A stretch of 64,000 bases of DNA, taken from positions 19,227,501 through 19,291,500 of the forward strand of contig CM072335.1 in the NCBI GenBank assembly GCA_036874045.1, written 5' to 3'. Below, in pieces: positions 21,931 through 32,677 of the stretch. The translations under genes and the position numbers were made by a program. The stretch's first letter is position 1; every line of letters begins with the position of its first letter. The DNA comes from Cymodocea nodosa (lineage: Eukaryota > Streptophyta > Magnoliopsida > Alismatales > Cymodoceaceae). Under the pieces are notes generated by a model that ran no database searches, had not been told where the DNA came from, and saw only the letters and a list, made by a program, of their open reading frames with translations.

Positions 21931-23286
21931 TGAAATTAAGTATAATTTTCCTAATGAACAATTAATGACCATCAACACAATGCCTTGGTATGCAAACTTA
22001 GTTAATTACTTAGTAACTGGTTTAACACCTAAGGATTGGAATAGACAGGATAAGAAATTGTTTTTCTTGAGAGTAAAATATTACTATTGGGAAAACCCAT
22101 ACTTATTTAAGAAATGTCCTGATCTGGTTTTAAGGAGGTGTGTTCTAGAAACTGAATATGCGAGCATATTGTCTTTCTATCATGACCAAGCTTGTGGAGG
22201 GCATTTTGGTTCAGGGAAAACTACTGCAAAAATTCTGCAATGTGGGTTTTATTAGCCAACACTATTCAAAGATGCTCATAAATATTGCTTAAGTTGTTTA
22301 AGATGTCAACAAATAGGAAGAATATCAAAGAGGAATATGATGTCTCTTAATCCTATTGTTGAGGTTGAAATCTTTGATGTGTAGGGAATAGATTTTATGG
22401 GTCCATTTCCTATGTCTAATCAATTTAATTATATATTTTTAGGGGTGGATTATGTATCTAAATGGATAGAAGCTATTCCTACAAAAACTAATGATAACAA
22501 AGTGGTAATACAATTTATAAGAATAAATATATTTGCTAGATTTAGAATACCTAAAGCTATTATCAGTGATAGAGGAACTCATTTCTGTAATAGAAGTTTT
22601 GAAACCTTAATGAAGAAATATGGAATAAACCACAAAATTGCAACATCATATCATCCGCAAACAAGTGGACAAGTAGAAAGTGCTAACAAACAAATTAAGT
22701 TAATCTTAGAAAAAGTAGTAAATCCTACTAGAACAGATTGGGCTAATAGATTAATAGATGCACTTTAGGCTTATAGAACTGCTTATAAAACAAGCTTAGG
22801 TATGTCACCTTTTAGGCTAGTATATGGAAAAAGTTGTCATTTACCAGCGGAAATAGAACATAAAGCTTATTGGGCATTAAAAACTCTGAATACTAATTTA
22901 AATCAAGCTTTTGAAAATAGAAAAATGCAACTAATTGAATTAGAAGAATTTAGAAATGAAGCTTATTCGAAGACTGTAAAAGAAAAAGAGAAAATAAAAT
23001 TCTGGCATGATAGGAAAATTATTCCAAAAAGCTTTGAAATAGGACAAGAAGTATATCTTTATATGGCTAGACTCCATAACCATCCAAGAAAATTAAGATC
23101 TAGATGGCAGGACCTTACATAGTTCGAAATATTTATCCTTATGGAGCTATTGAAATTGAAAATCCTAAAAATCAGAATATATTTAAAGTAAATGGACAAA
23201 GACTTAGACCTATTCTGAAAACACCAAAAAGCTCCTTTGGAATTATAGAAGAAGTCAGAGTAGAGGATTACTCGAGCTTTACTTAG
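21931..23286 (+). pseudogene. integrase of element D
   Basis: A zinc-binding region ([10 protein letters not shown], then CLSCLRCQQ) is followed by the catalytic core: [30 protein letters not shown] and HPQTSGQVESANK. The D, D, E residues are all present. The C-terminal part reads [13 protein letters not shown], then LRSRW. A frameshift at about 23100 moves the end ([12 protein letters not shown]) to another frame. Stops at 22254, 22382 and 22766 all replace expected Trp codons. No chromodomain is visible, as is usual for Athila-type elements. Confidence 0.92.
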
Positions 23287-23827
23287 TAAGAAATTAGTTT
23301 TTATGTTTATATATAAAAAAATTTATAAATAAAAAAAACACATTAAATATATATATATATATATAATATAAAAATCGTTATGGATTAACCGACCGGATCC
23401 ATCGATCTGACCGGAACATAAAAAAATATGTATATTAATTTTCAGAAAAAAATGTTGGTTTTACCGAAACATAGTATCGGTTAAATCGGTAAAAAAAAGA
23501 AGAAAGTATTATCTGTGGTATTTTTATTATTATATCTGTTTGTACGGGGAGTCCGTTGAGTTACGCTTAACTCAATGAGCTTACTCCGTTGAGTCTTGAG
23601 TTAGTCAACGTACTTATTCCATTAAGTTAACTGTAACTCAATGGAATACTGTAGCTAAGACCGTGGAAGAGATAGTAATAGTTGGTTCGGGAAATGACCT
23701 GTTTACCCGCCTAAACTTAGGGCTTATTTATCTTAAACCTAGGGTTTTGGGGGTATTGTTTGGTAAATCATTTAGAATCTAGAACAGTAGAAATCAGAGC
23801 GATTCCATGCTGTTGAGTAACTCCACG
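23287..23827 (+). other. spacer with inverted repeats in element D
   Basis: Noncoding. It contains a TA run (23347-23366) and an inverted repeat built on TTACCGAAACATAGTATCGG (about 23460). It also has hairpins of the GTTGAGTTA/TAACTCAA type (23550-23650). The same spacer in copy E (54603-55135) has an extra ACCGAAACATAG unit. Confidence 0.65.
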
Positions 23828-26800
23828 ATGAGGAAGATGACACTTAAATTCTAGGAAGAGGTTGTTGGTATATCAGAATTTCTAAAGGAATTAGAAGAAA
23901 GGCACACGCGGTAGAAGATCAAAAATACGACGAGAGAAAAAGAGATGCAGAAGGTATAATATGAACTTTTTAGACTAAGAAGAATATTAGTAGATTGTGG
24001 TATACAAATACCCTAGATAATGAAGACATGTTTGGAATGAAAAAGTGCATATTATTAACGGTTAAAGGATGGTTAATTGCATAATATTTAGCTTATCATA
24101 TAAGAATTAAGCCATTATGTTATAATTGCACTGTTATATGCTTTAATTGAAGAATTTGCTTAATTTGGGAGAATTAATGTTAATTTAGTACATTTATGAA
24201 CTGTCGGTAAGTTGCAAGCTGTGAAATTCTTAAGTATCTGAATTTTCTGATATTTCGGACAGTTATGTTTAACATACCAAACAAATTCGGATATTTATGT
24301 TTAAATTGCCGAATAGTTATGTTTTGAGAGAATATTTTATTATTTCTTGAAGTACACGTGTCGAAACCATAATGAATGACTTAAGTGGATTTTCAGTGAG
24401 TTAGCTGTAACTATCCGAAATTGCAGTTGGGCATCAGATATTTAGACCTGTAACTCTCCGAAATGTTATTTTATGATTAAACTGCTGCTGACACGTGTCG
24501 AGATCTAGTAGATTTACTTAAGTTATATATCGGTGAGTTATTTGTAACTATCTGAAATGCATCTGAGCATCAGATAGTTAAGTTTATAAGTATCCGAAAT
24601 GCACCTGAGCATCAGATAGTTAAATTTATGCACGTGTTGAATTTAAATGCTTTAGAATATCACGTGAGATGCATATGTTTAACTCGTTAAGTTAGCATAA
24701 CTATACGCGTTGAGTTACATGAATATTACACTAAGGTAATGCGTTATGTTAGCAGCTTATTTCTTTATATTTTCTAATATGCCACTGTAGCGGTTGTAGA
24801 AACAGACAGTTGGAAGAGAAAAACCACGTTTGCACGTATCACGCAGGAATTCAATTGCGTAGGGAGAAGAAAGCATCGTCGTTGATATGAATGAAGGAAA
24901 TCCAACTGACCATTCAAGCAGAAGCAGTTACTACTGAAGAAATCTAAAAGAATAGAAGAAAAAAAGAAAAGTGTGTGTGATCGATGGGCGGACAGTCTGT
25001 GCAGAGGAGGATCAGCGACGCAATTCTCTGAAGTACCACACCAACCATCATCATCACCATCAGCACACCATAATCACCAACCATCGGAGGTCTGTGAGGA
25101 TACTTGCCTGATGTCGGGTCGATTCCGAGCCAAACATAGTGCCTGACAACCACTGTGAGGAGTGATCATTCTATGTTTGTATGTTGTATTTGAGTGTTGT
25201 ATCGTGATTAATGTTATCTTTGTTAGTGTTGTGATTGTTTTATGTTTATTTTAGTTTTACAATTTACTGAAATTGGTTCATTCAAAAGACTTAAAGACTT
25301 TAGTGGTTTCTGTTTGAATTATCTGAATGTTAGTATTGCTCAATGATAAATCCAATGTTAACTAACATTAAAGAGCTTAATTGATGTTATTTACAATCTG
25401 TGGAATTGCCTAATGGTTGTCTGAATTCCTTTGTAAATAGTAGTATTAAAAAGAAAAGACAGGCTCGTGGAGTTAACTTAAGTCCACAAGGTTAGTCCGT
25501 TGAGTTATCCATAACTCAACGAACTTAGTCCATTGAGTTAGCTGTAATTCAACGGAGAGCTTATTGAATATATAAATTTGATTTTTAACAAGCAAACAAT
25601 TCTCAAGTTCGTCAGCAATTTACCTATGGGATCGACCTGTACTAGCACACTGATACAATAGACACTGTGCACTTGCAGTTAAAGTACAAATTGGAATAAA
25701 TATCTAAATTGTATTAAAGGTTGTTTGTTTACTTCTAAAAGAGAGAATAAGCATAAAGATAAATTAACTAAGTAAAAATAGAAGTAACAAATCGAAGTTT
25801 TTCTAGTGTAGAGCTAGGAAAACACAAACAAGACATGAATCAGAGTAGCAACAGAAATTACAGTTAGTAAAGAAAGAAGAATCAGGCTGAATAATGAAGT
25901 AGCCCTAGAGCTAATCCAGCGCAAGGCCAAATTATGGTTCAAAAGGTGCATTGCTGATCGTGGAAGTTGGGAAATATGGCGGTAGGAACAACAAGAGGCA
26001 ACTGAAGAATGAGACGAGCCGACTGCTGAAAGACCTGTTCCTGAGGAACAACAGTGAAGACCTTCAGTTCCACCATTTAAGCTGTTGGCACGAGCAGAAA
26101 TGATGGGGCCTTCAACTAAATAAGAGTTTAAGGAATTTCAAGCACTAGTTCATGTTGGGAAAAACCAAGGAGAATTAGAAGATTTGGTAGTGGCTAAAGC
26201 ACACCTAGTGTTTGATGCACTTTACAAAAAGAGGGCTGTAGAAAAGTTGAAAGCCCAATATAAAATTAAAATGGAACAGCATCAAGAAGCTACTACCAAA
26301 CCTGCTGCAAAAGGAGATGAAGCTGGTGCTTCGAGACCAGTAATTATAGAAAAAGTTAAACAGGAAGAGCCAGTACCTGTGGCTCGAAGGCCTGCAGAGC
26401 CTACTTTTGTAGGTTTAATCTCAAAAGAAGAAGAGGAAGAACAGGCACAATTAATTAGAAAAAGGAAAGGAAAAGAGATAATGCCTAACTATCAAGAAGA
26501 GATTAAATCTAAAGCACTAATAGCAATAGGGCCTGTGGAGTCAATTTTTATAAACCTGCTATCCGATTCTAAGGAGGAGTAGCAGTAGGATGAGCAAAGA
26601 TAAGAAGAAAATTAGGTTGAAATTAATCTACACCCTGTACAAGAAGAAAAAACAAAAATTAGGGTAGAAACAGAATTGCCCGTGACTCCATCCCAATCTG
26701 TTACATAATCAGAAGGAATAGTAACAGAACAGATTGGTAGTTAGGAGGAAGAAGAAAGAGTAGAAAATGAAGAGGTTGAAAGAAGCCATTTGGACAAAAA

Positions 26801-27854
26801 TAACTTCACAAATTCTACTGAAGAGAAAGAAACTCTTCAGTAATTTCTAGAAAGAATTCAAGACGGAGTGGAGAGTTCTGCCGGCTCACCACCACAGACA
26901 TAAGCAAAAGCAAAAATTCAGGAATCTATAGAGAATGTTCAAATGCATCCTATAGAAGAAGAAGAGCAAGAACAAACCCCTCTAGAACAGCAAAGTCACA
27001 TTCCTGACCCGACTGAAACAACAATTTTGAATGAAGTACATTTTTATAGTCAAGAAGATTATATCATATACCAAGAAATAAGGGGTTACGATATCATTTA
27101 CAGTAGACAAGTAAATTGGGATGGAATGTAAGAAATCAAAGATTTATTTGAGTTCCAAGGTCTAGTGAAGTTCATTTCTCAAGAAAGAGGGCATGCGGTA
27201 TATGAGAATTTAGTGCCCTGTTTCTATGCAAATTTAAGAGAAGGAGAAGAAGGATTAATTTCCAACGTGGAGGAAGCTGATGTACAGATAACACCAAAGC
27301 TTCTCCACAACATTTTTGGATTGAAGAATGAAGGACTAAAAATTTTAGAAGACACAACTACCGTCGAGTGGACTGAACAGGAAATCAAAGATTGTTAAGC
27401 TAGCAATCCTAGTGTACCTTTATTAAACAAATTGAAGCATTTAAGTGGTAAAGCACACATGGTAGCTAACATTCTGATTAAAAATGTCTATCAACGATAG
27501 GGCCATGACATAGAATTTAGTCAATTTGTCAAATGAGCCACATATGCAGTTGTAAATAGGATTCAAATAAATTGGTTTGCAGTTTTTATCTCTAAGCTGA
27601 AAGTAGTAAAGAAAAAATTGTTTTATGGAGATTTGATTCCACTACTGATGGTGGATTGTATTGATTTCACGAAATGGACATCAAAAAGGATCAGATCAAG
27701 AACCATTTCAGTGAAAGAATATAGAAATTTTGTAGCTGTAGAGATAGTTGTATCTTCTAGAGGTATTACAGGAGCTGTAGAAAGAATTAATCAATTAGAA
27801 CTTCAATTAGAAAAACTCTAGAAGGAAGTAGATGAACTTAGGAATAGAGATTAA
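23828..27854 (+). pseudogene. extra ORF with transposon-protein-like domain (D)
   Basis: The reading frame starts at ATG 23828 (MRKMTLKF), is interrupted by a solo LTR (24029-25830) and resumes at 25836. It continues in one frame to a TAA at about 27854 despite many stops. The middle is Glu/Gln/Pro-rich. The C-terminal domain (27130-27820) reads LFEFQGLVKFISQERG, CFYANLREGEEG, IFGLKNEG, KKLFYGDLIPLL and KWTSKRIRSRTISVKEY, related to the A element domain at 4750-5360. It ends in a short coiled coil. Copy E has the same ORF with fewer stops. Its function is unknown, and I see no signal peptide or membrane helix. Confidence 0.75.
24029..25830 (+). mobile_element. solo LTR of the D family
   Basis: 1802 bp, from TGTTTGGAATGAAAAAGTG to AAAACACAAACA. 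It is flanked by the perfect TSD AGACA (24024-24028 and 25831-25835). It is homologous along its length to the LTRs of D, with internal deletions. It shows that a second D-family element landed in D and then lost its interior by LTR-LTR recombination. Its TATA region is altered (ATCTAAAAG near 24942). Confidence 0.94.
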
Positions 27855-28520
27855 ATTGTATTGTTCGTCTACTTGTATAAAATTATATGAAATTGTATGA
27901 TGTACTTGTAATGTAATTGATTCATATTAATGAATATAATTTTTCAGATGCAATTTTCATACATGTTTTGGATGTGAAATGAATGAAATTTATTGAATAT
28001 TATGTAATTTGTGGAACTTTATGAATGAATATGTAATAGATTTACAATTTGCTGAATGACAGGATAAATGCTTAAAAATTTCTATATGTTGCAAGGTAAA
28101 ATGTAAATTTTGTATAATATCAAATGACCTGCAAGTTAAATCTTTATATAATATTCAGATTTAAACGAATTTTGATTAGAATGATGCATTAATGACATAG
28201 ATTTAACTTTATTTCAGTTAAAAAAAAAAAAAAAAATAGAGAGGAACTTACGTGGAGTAAAACATAGAAGTTGTCAAGTGTTAACTCAACGAAGTAAGTT
28301 CGTTGAGTTAACCGTAACTCCACGAGGTCAGTAATATAATATAAGGTCACTCCATTGAGTTATCTGTAACTCAACGAAGTTAGTTTGTGGAGTTAGCAAC
28401 AATAATCGATTGTGTTCCGTTGAGTTATCTGTAACTCAACGAGGTTAGTTCATGGATTAAGCAGAACGGTTATTCTTTTAACCACGAACGAAACTTCGTC
28501 AATTTAGCGATTACTAAAAT
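27855..28520 (+). repeat. spacer with GTTGAGTTA hairpin array
   Basis: AT-rich noncoding sequence, then a 17-base A run (28220-28236), then at least three hairpins. One at 28418-28441 has perfect 10-bp arms, CGTTGAGTTA and TAACTCAACG, around a 4-base loop. The same array occurs in E at about 51740-51950. Hairpins of this kind are otherwise a feature of the LTRs here. Confidence 0.75.
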
Positions 28521-28772
28521 TTGAAATTAATAGTGGCACATATACCCATAAAAACAGGAACCACGATGCATGTTGCAAGACACGTTCTTGCAATGAGATT
28601 CATTCACTTTATGGATGTACATTATATATATAAATTAGAATGTTATTTACGAGTTTCCAGCACTTTTAAAAGAAAGGAGAATGCATTGGAAAAACTGGAA
28701 GGAGAAGTAGCTGATTCAACTTAATCCGACAACAAATATTTACTAAATGGAAAGCTTCAGACTGGTATGTAA
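28521..28772 (+). pseudogene. small conserved ORF of the D/E family
   Basis: About 80 codons (MKLIVAHIPIK at the start, YYLRV-like and KRKENALEKLEGE later), with one stop at 28722. Copy E keeps a closely similar frame at 51447-51686 with no internal stop. I do not recognise it. It lies just upstream of the capsid ORF and may be only a leader that happens to be open in both copies. Confidence 0.4.
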
Positions 28773-28949
28773 TTAATCTTCTGCTATTTATTTATGAGCA
28801 CATGAGCTCGTTCTCTAAGCACTAAACGATTAATAAGAACACCTACCTAGGAATTTTCATCGTAGAGGAGTATTGAAAAATTTTCTGAACTAAACTTTAA
28901 CGAAATTCTTTGGGGTGTAGCTAACTTTTCTTTAAAAGAGAACGCAGAA

Positions 28950-29579
28950 ATGGTTGTTCCAGTAGAAAAACCATTAGGAGAAATTCTGTATCTGGAATTA
29001 GTTGATGAACCTTCATGTATTCGATTGCCAAACTTTGAGGGAGATAGGTTTGAACTGAAATCTAATTATATTAGTCAATTGCCACATTTTCATGGATTAG
29101 AAAGAGAGGATGCCTATTATTTCCTTAGAGAATTTAATGAAGTTTGTCAAACAATGAAAATGCCAAACATGAGTATAGATGCTATTAAACTTAGATATAT
29201 CCCTTTTTCTTTAAAAGACACAGTTAAGAGATGATTATATACTCTGTCACCTGATTCAATTTCTACATGGACTAAATTTTGCTCTATTTTTTTGGAAAAA
29301 TATTATTCAACACATCAAACAATTAAAAAGAAGAAAGAAATCTTAATGTGTAGCCAAAAACAGGGTGAATCATTCTGGAAATATTTTGAAAGATTTAAAG
29401 ATTTACTGACTCAATGTCCACATCATGCAATGAGTAAAGCACAATTAATCGGTATAATTTATGAAGGCATAGATGTTTCAACGAAATCTTTATTAGAATC
29501 TACTTGTCAAAATGGATTTTTAAAATTATGTAGTGAAGAAGCATGGGCATATTTAGAAAACTTCCCAAAACAGAATTAA
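28950..29579 (+). pseudogene. capsid-only gag ORF of element D, 3' of pol
   Basis: ATG at 28950, 210 codons to a TAA, with one TGA at 29232 where copy E has Trp. It matches the Athila-type Retrotrans_gag capsid domain: LPNFEGDRFELKSNYI, QLPHFHGLEREDAYYF, IKLRYIPFSLKD, LSPDSISTW, FLEKYYSTHQTI, GESFWKYFERFKDLLTQCPH, YEGID and AWAYLENF. It stops where the capsid domain ends, before any zinc knuckle; the knuckle opens the ORF 10 kb upstream. A normal gypsy gag lies at the 5' end with the knuckle after the capsid, so this is a displaced half-gene. It would build the particle shell. Confidence 0.9.
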
Positions 29580-29689
29580 TAGCAAGAAGAACTATGCCTA
29601 AAAAGTTTAATTTTAATCAACAAAACTGTATTCATGCCTGCTACAATTACTGTATTTATTGTCAAATCTTTTACATTGAGGACAATGCA

Positions 29690-29712
29690 AAATGTAGGTA
29701 TGGGGGGGAGGT
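29690..29712 (+). promoter_or_regulatory. internal polypurine-like tract (D)
   Basis: GAGGACAATG words lead into GTATGGGGGGGAGG. This GGACAATG-plus-purine signature is what one usually sees just before the 3' LTR of plant Athila/Tat elements. Here 1.3 kb of noncoding module still follows. E has the same site at about 50096-50110. Confidence 0.55.
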
Positions 29713-29879
29713 AATTAAAGTAACAGCCATGTAAGTTTGTTAATTAAAAAAATTAAAATGGTACTGCAAAGTTTTGTGGAAATTGAAAATTTTTATGAAC
29801 TTGCTGTAACTATCCGATAATTGAGACTGTAAAATTTATAATCTGTAACTGCTTGAATGTTTTATTTAGAAGGCTATAT

Positions 29880-30960
29880 ATGATGCTATAGAATTTACTA
29901 TTTATGCAAATCTAGATATAGTATCTTATGTTTTTTCTGAATTTCATAAGTTTAACAGTTTCACGATTTTAAAATGAAATCAGAATGCTTAATGAAAAAT
30001 CAGTAAATTATCTGAAGTCCTGAAGGAGCTGAGATGTGAATTCTAGATTAAATGAAACACATATGATTAAAGATACATTTAATTTGATTGATTGAACTTG
30101 TAGAATGATTTATGTGTAGATCTTATTAAACTATAGAAAAAGTATGAGCTCACTTTTATGGATTCATATTTTCAGTAAATGATAGAAGCAGGACTATATG
30201 AGATTGGTGTTTTACTTCATCTGTATTAATGAAATACGTACATATACAGTATGCGATTAATGCTTTGTTTTGTGTGTATTTAAAAAAAAAAAAAGGAAAA
30301 AAGAGAAAAAAAATTGAGAGTTTATTGACTTGTTTGGTTACGAGTCTTTTGTACTTGAGTAGATAGGTATGTAAGGATTGTTACCCTAAAAAAAAAGGAC
30401 TTTTGAAATCTGGCAACCTAAGATCCTGATCAGATCTGAGATTGTTGACTGAAAGCTCGTTACATGGATACATTAAAAAGCTCCTGTATGATTCAAGCTT
30501 GTCAAATTAACTTTTAAAGTATAAAAAAATATATATACTATTCTGAAAGGTATAAGTATTTTGTGAAATATAGATATTTTATGAATCGAGTATATTTTCT
30601 ATTATATAGAATTGCTGAAATATGAATCTGGAATTGACTTTTGAAGTTGTTTTAATGGAGATACAATTCTTTATTCTACTTGTCTTAATCATATTGAATT
30701 AGATTGTACTTTGATTCGTATGTTGTTGAAATTTCTTCTAGAAATCTTATTGGAAAATTCAGGATGACAGATGATGAAAAGAACAAACGATAATATAATT
30801 AACACTTATGTAATGATGATATATTTCGTATGTAATTTGCATATATTCTAAGTATATTTATAGGTTGATTACTGAAACATACAGAATATATATTTTTATG
30901 CTGAACAGAAGGAAAAAAAAGAAAAAAAAGAGAGGAGAACTAATTCTAGCACTTTTTGAA
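29880..30960 (+). repeat. 3' noncoding module of D shared with copia A
   Basis: Related to 1845-2790 of copia A over most of its length, in the same order and strand. Matching blocks include GAGAGTTTATTGA at 30308, GTACTTGAG, AGATAGGTATGTAAGGATTG and CTGTATGATTCAAGCTT. No coding potential is seen. It lies between capsid and the terminal PPT. Confidence 0.85.
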
Positions 30961-31005
30961 AGACTAATTAATTAGATCTTAGTTTGCTAAGGGACTAGCA
31001 AAATT

Positions 31006-31020
31006 TAGGTATAGGGGAAG
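31006..31020 (+). promoter_or_regulatory. terminal polypurine tract of element D
   Basis: TTAGGTATAGGGGAAG immediately precedes the 3' LTR. Copy E has GTATGGGGGAAG in the same place, so the D tract is slightly worn. Confidence 0.8.
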
Positions 31021-32677
31021 TGTTTAGAATGAAAAGGTGCATATTATTAACAGTTAAATGATGGTTAATTGCATAATATTTAGCTTATCATATAAGAATT
31101 AAGCAATTATGTTATAATTGCACTGTTATATGCTTTAATTAGAATTACCGCTTAATTTTGGGGAATTAATGTCAATTTTGTACATTTCTGAACTGTCGGT
31201 AAGTTGCAGGCTGTGAAATTCTTAAGTATCCGAATTTTCTAATATTCGGACAGTTATGTTTAACATACCGAACATATTTCGGACAGTTATGTTTAACAGA
31301 CCGAACATGTCGGATAGTTATGTTTAAATTGCCAAACAGTTATGTTTTGAAAGAATATTTTATTATTTCCTAAAGTACACGTGTCAAAACCATAATGCAT
31401 GACTTAAGTGAACTTTCGGTGAGTTATCTCTAACTATCCGAAATTGCAGCTAGGCATCGAATAGTTATATCTGTAACCCTCCGAAATCTCTTTTTATTTA
31501 TAAAGTAGCCGAGGACACATGTCATGTTCTAGTAAAGTGACTTAAGTGGACTTTCGGTGAGTTAGCTGTAACTATCCGAAATGTATCTAAGCATTGGATA
31601 GTTAGACCTGTAACTCTCCGAAATCTGTATTTTATTATTAAACTGCTATTGACACGTGTCGAGATTTGGTAGATTTACTTAAGTTATATATCGGTGAGTT
31701 ATCTGTAACTATCCGAAATGCATCTACGCATCGGATAGTTAAGTTTGTAAGTATCTAAAATGCACCTGAGCATCGGATAGTTAAATTTATGCACATGTTT
31801 TATAGTTAAATCAACGAAGAAAGTCCGTTGAGTTATCTATAACTCCACGGACTATTTATTTTCTAATATGCCACTGTAGCGGTTGCAGAAACAGGACAGT
31901 TGGAAGAAAAACCACGATTGCATGTATTGTGTAGGGAGAAGAAATCATCGTCGTTGATATGAATGAAGGAAATCCAATCGACCATTCAAGCAGAAGCAGT
32001 TACTATTGAAGAAATATAAAAGAAAAGAAGAAAAAGAAGTAAAGTGTGCGTGGGTGATTGATGGACGACCAATGTGTATAGAGGAGGAACATCGAGCTTT
32101 CTACAAGCAGTATCGGCAATTCTCCAAAGTACCACACCAACCATCGTTACCACCACCATATCCACCTTAATCGCCAACCATCAGAGGTTTGTGAGAATAC
32201 TTTCTTGATGTTAGGTCGATTCCAAGCAAAACACGGTGCTTGACAACCACTGTGAAGAGTGATCGCGTCGTGGGAAGGGAAGCCATTTTCATCAAGCACC
32301 GACTCATATTTCAAAAGATCGTAAAGCTTCTAGCCTTGACTTCAGGTTGATGCCTATATGCTGAAGAGGAGATTATCTTGCAATTCTAGACTCGCAATTC
32401 TATAGGGAGAGGAGACAGGATTGTAAGTGGTTTAATTTTCAGTGGTGTAATCACGTCGTATGTAGTGACGGAAGTATTTGCTGTTGATTGAGATTACTTT
32501 ACATTTCACCTTTCACCCATTTCCATGTTCATATTAAACCAAAAATACCAAAAACAACTTATCTGCTATTGTATGTTGTATTTGAGTGTTGTATTGTTTG
32601 TGTTGTATCGTGATTAATGTTATCTTTGTCAGTGTTGTGATTGTTTTATGTTTGTTTTAGTTTTACAGTTTACTGAA
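31021..32677 (+). repeat. 3' LTR of element D (truncated)
   Basis: Starts TGTTTAGAATGAAAAGG and follows the 5' LTR closely to the words GTTTTACAGTTTACTGAA. It then switches to copia C coding sequence at 32678. About 590 bp at the 3' end of the LTR are missing. The hairpin array (31190-31850) and TATAAA (32015-32020) are kept. Confidence 0.92.

Larger units (their letters stand above)
16320..32677 (+). mobile_element. Gypsy element D (Athila-like, capsid-last order)
   Basis: A Ty3/gypsy element with a 2247-bp 5' LTR, a PBS and coding blocks in this order: zinc knuckle, protease, RT, RNase H, integrase, extra ORF, small ORF, capsid. A noncoding module, a PPT and a 3' LTR follow. The 3' LTR is cut short and there is no matching TSD (GGGCC at 16315-16319 is the left flank), so a later deletion removed its end plus part of element C. 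A solo LTR of its own family sits inside the extra ORF. Capsid placement after integrase is not the normal gypsy order, and copy E repeats it. Confidence 0.9.

Noticed and set aside
28220..28236. 17-base poly(A) run as a retroposition or template-switch scar
   Set aside because: The matching place in E is an interrupted AAAAG-type tract, so simple slippage explains it.
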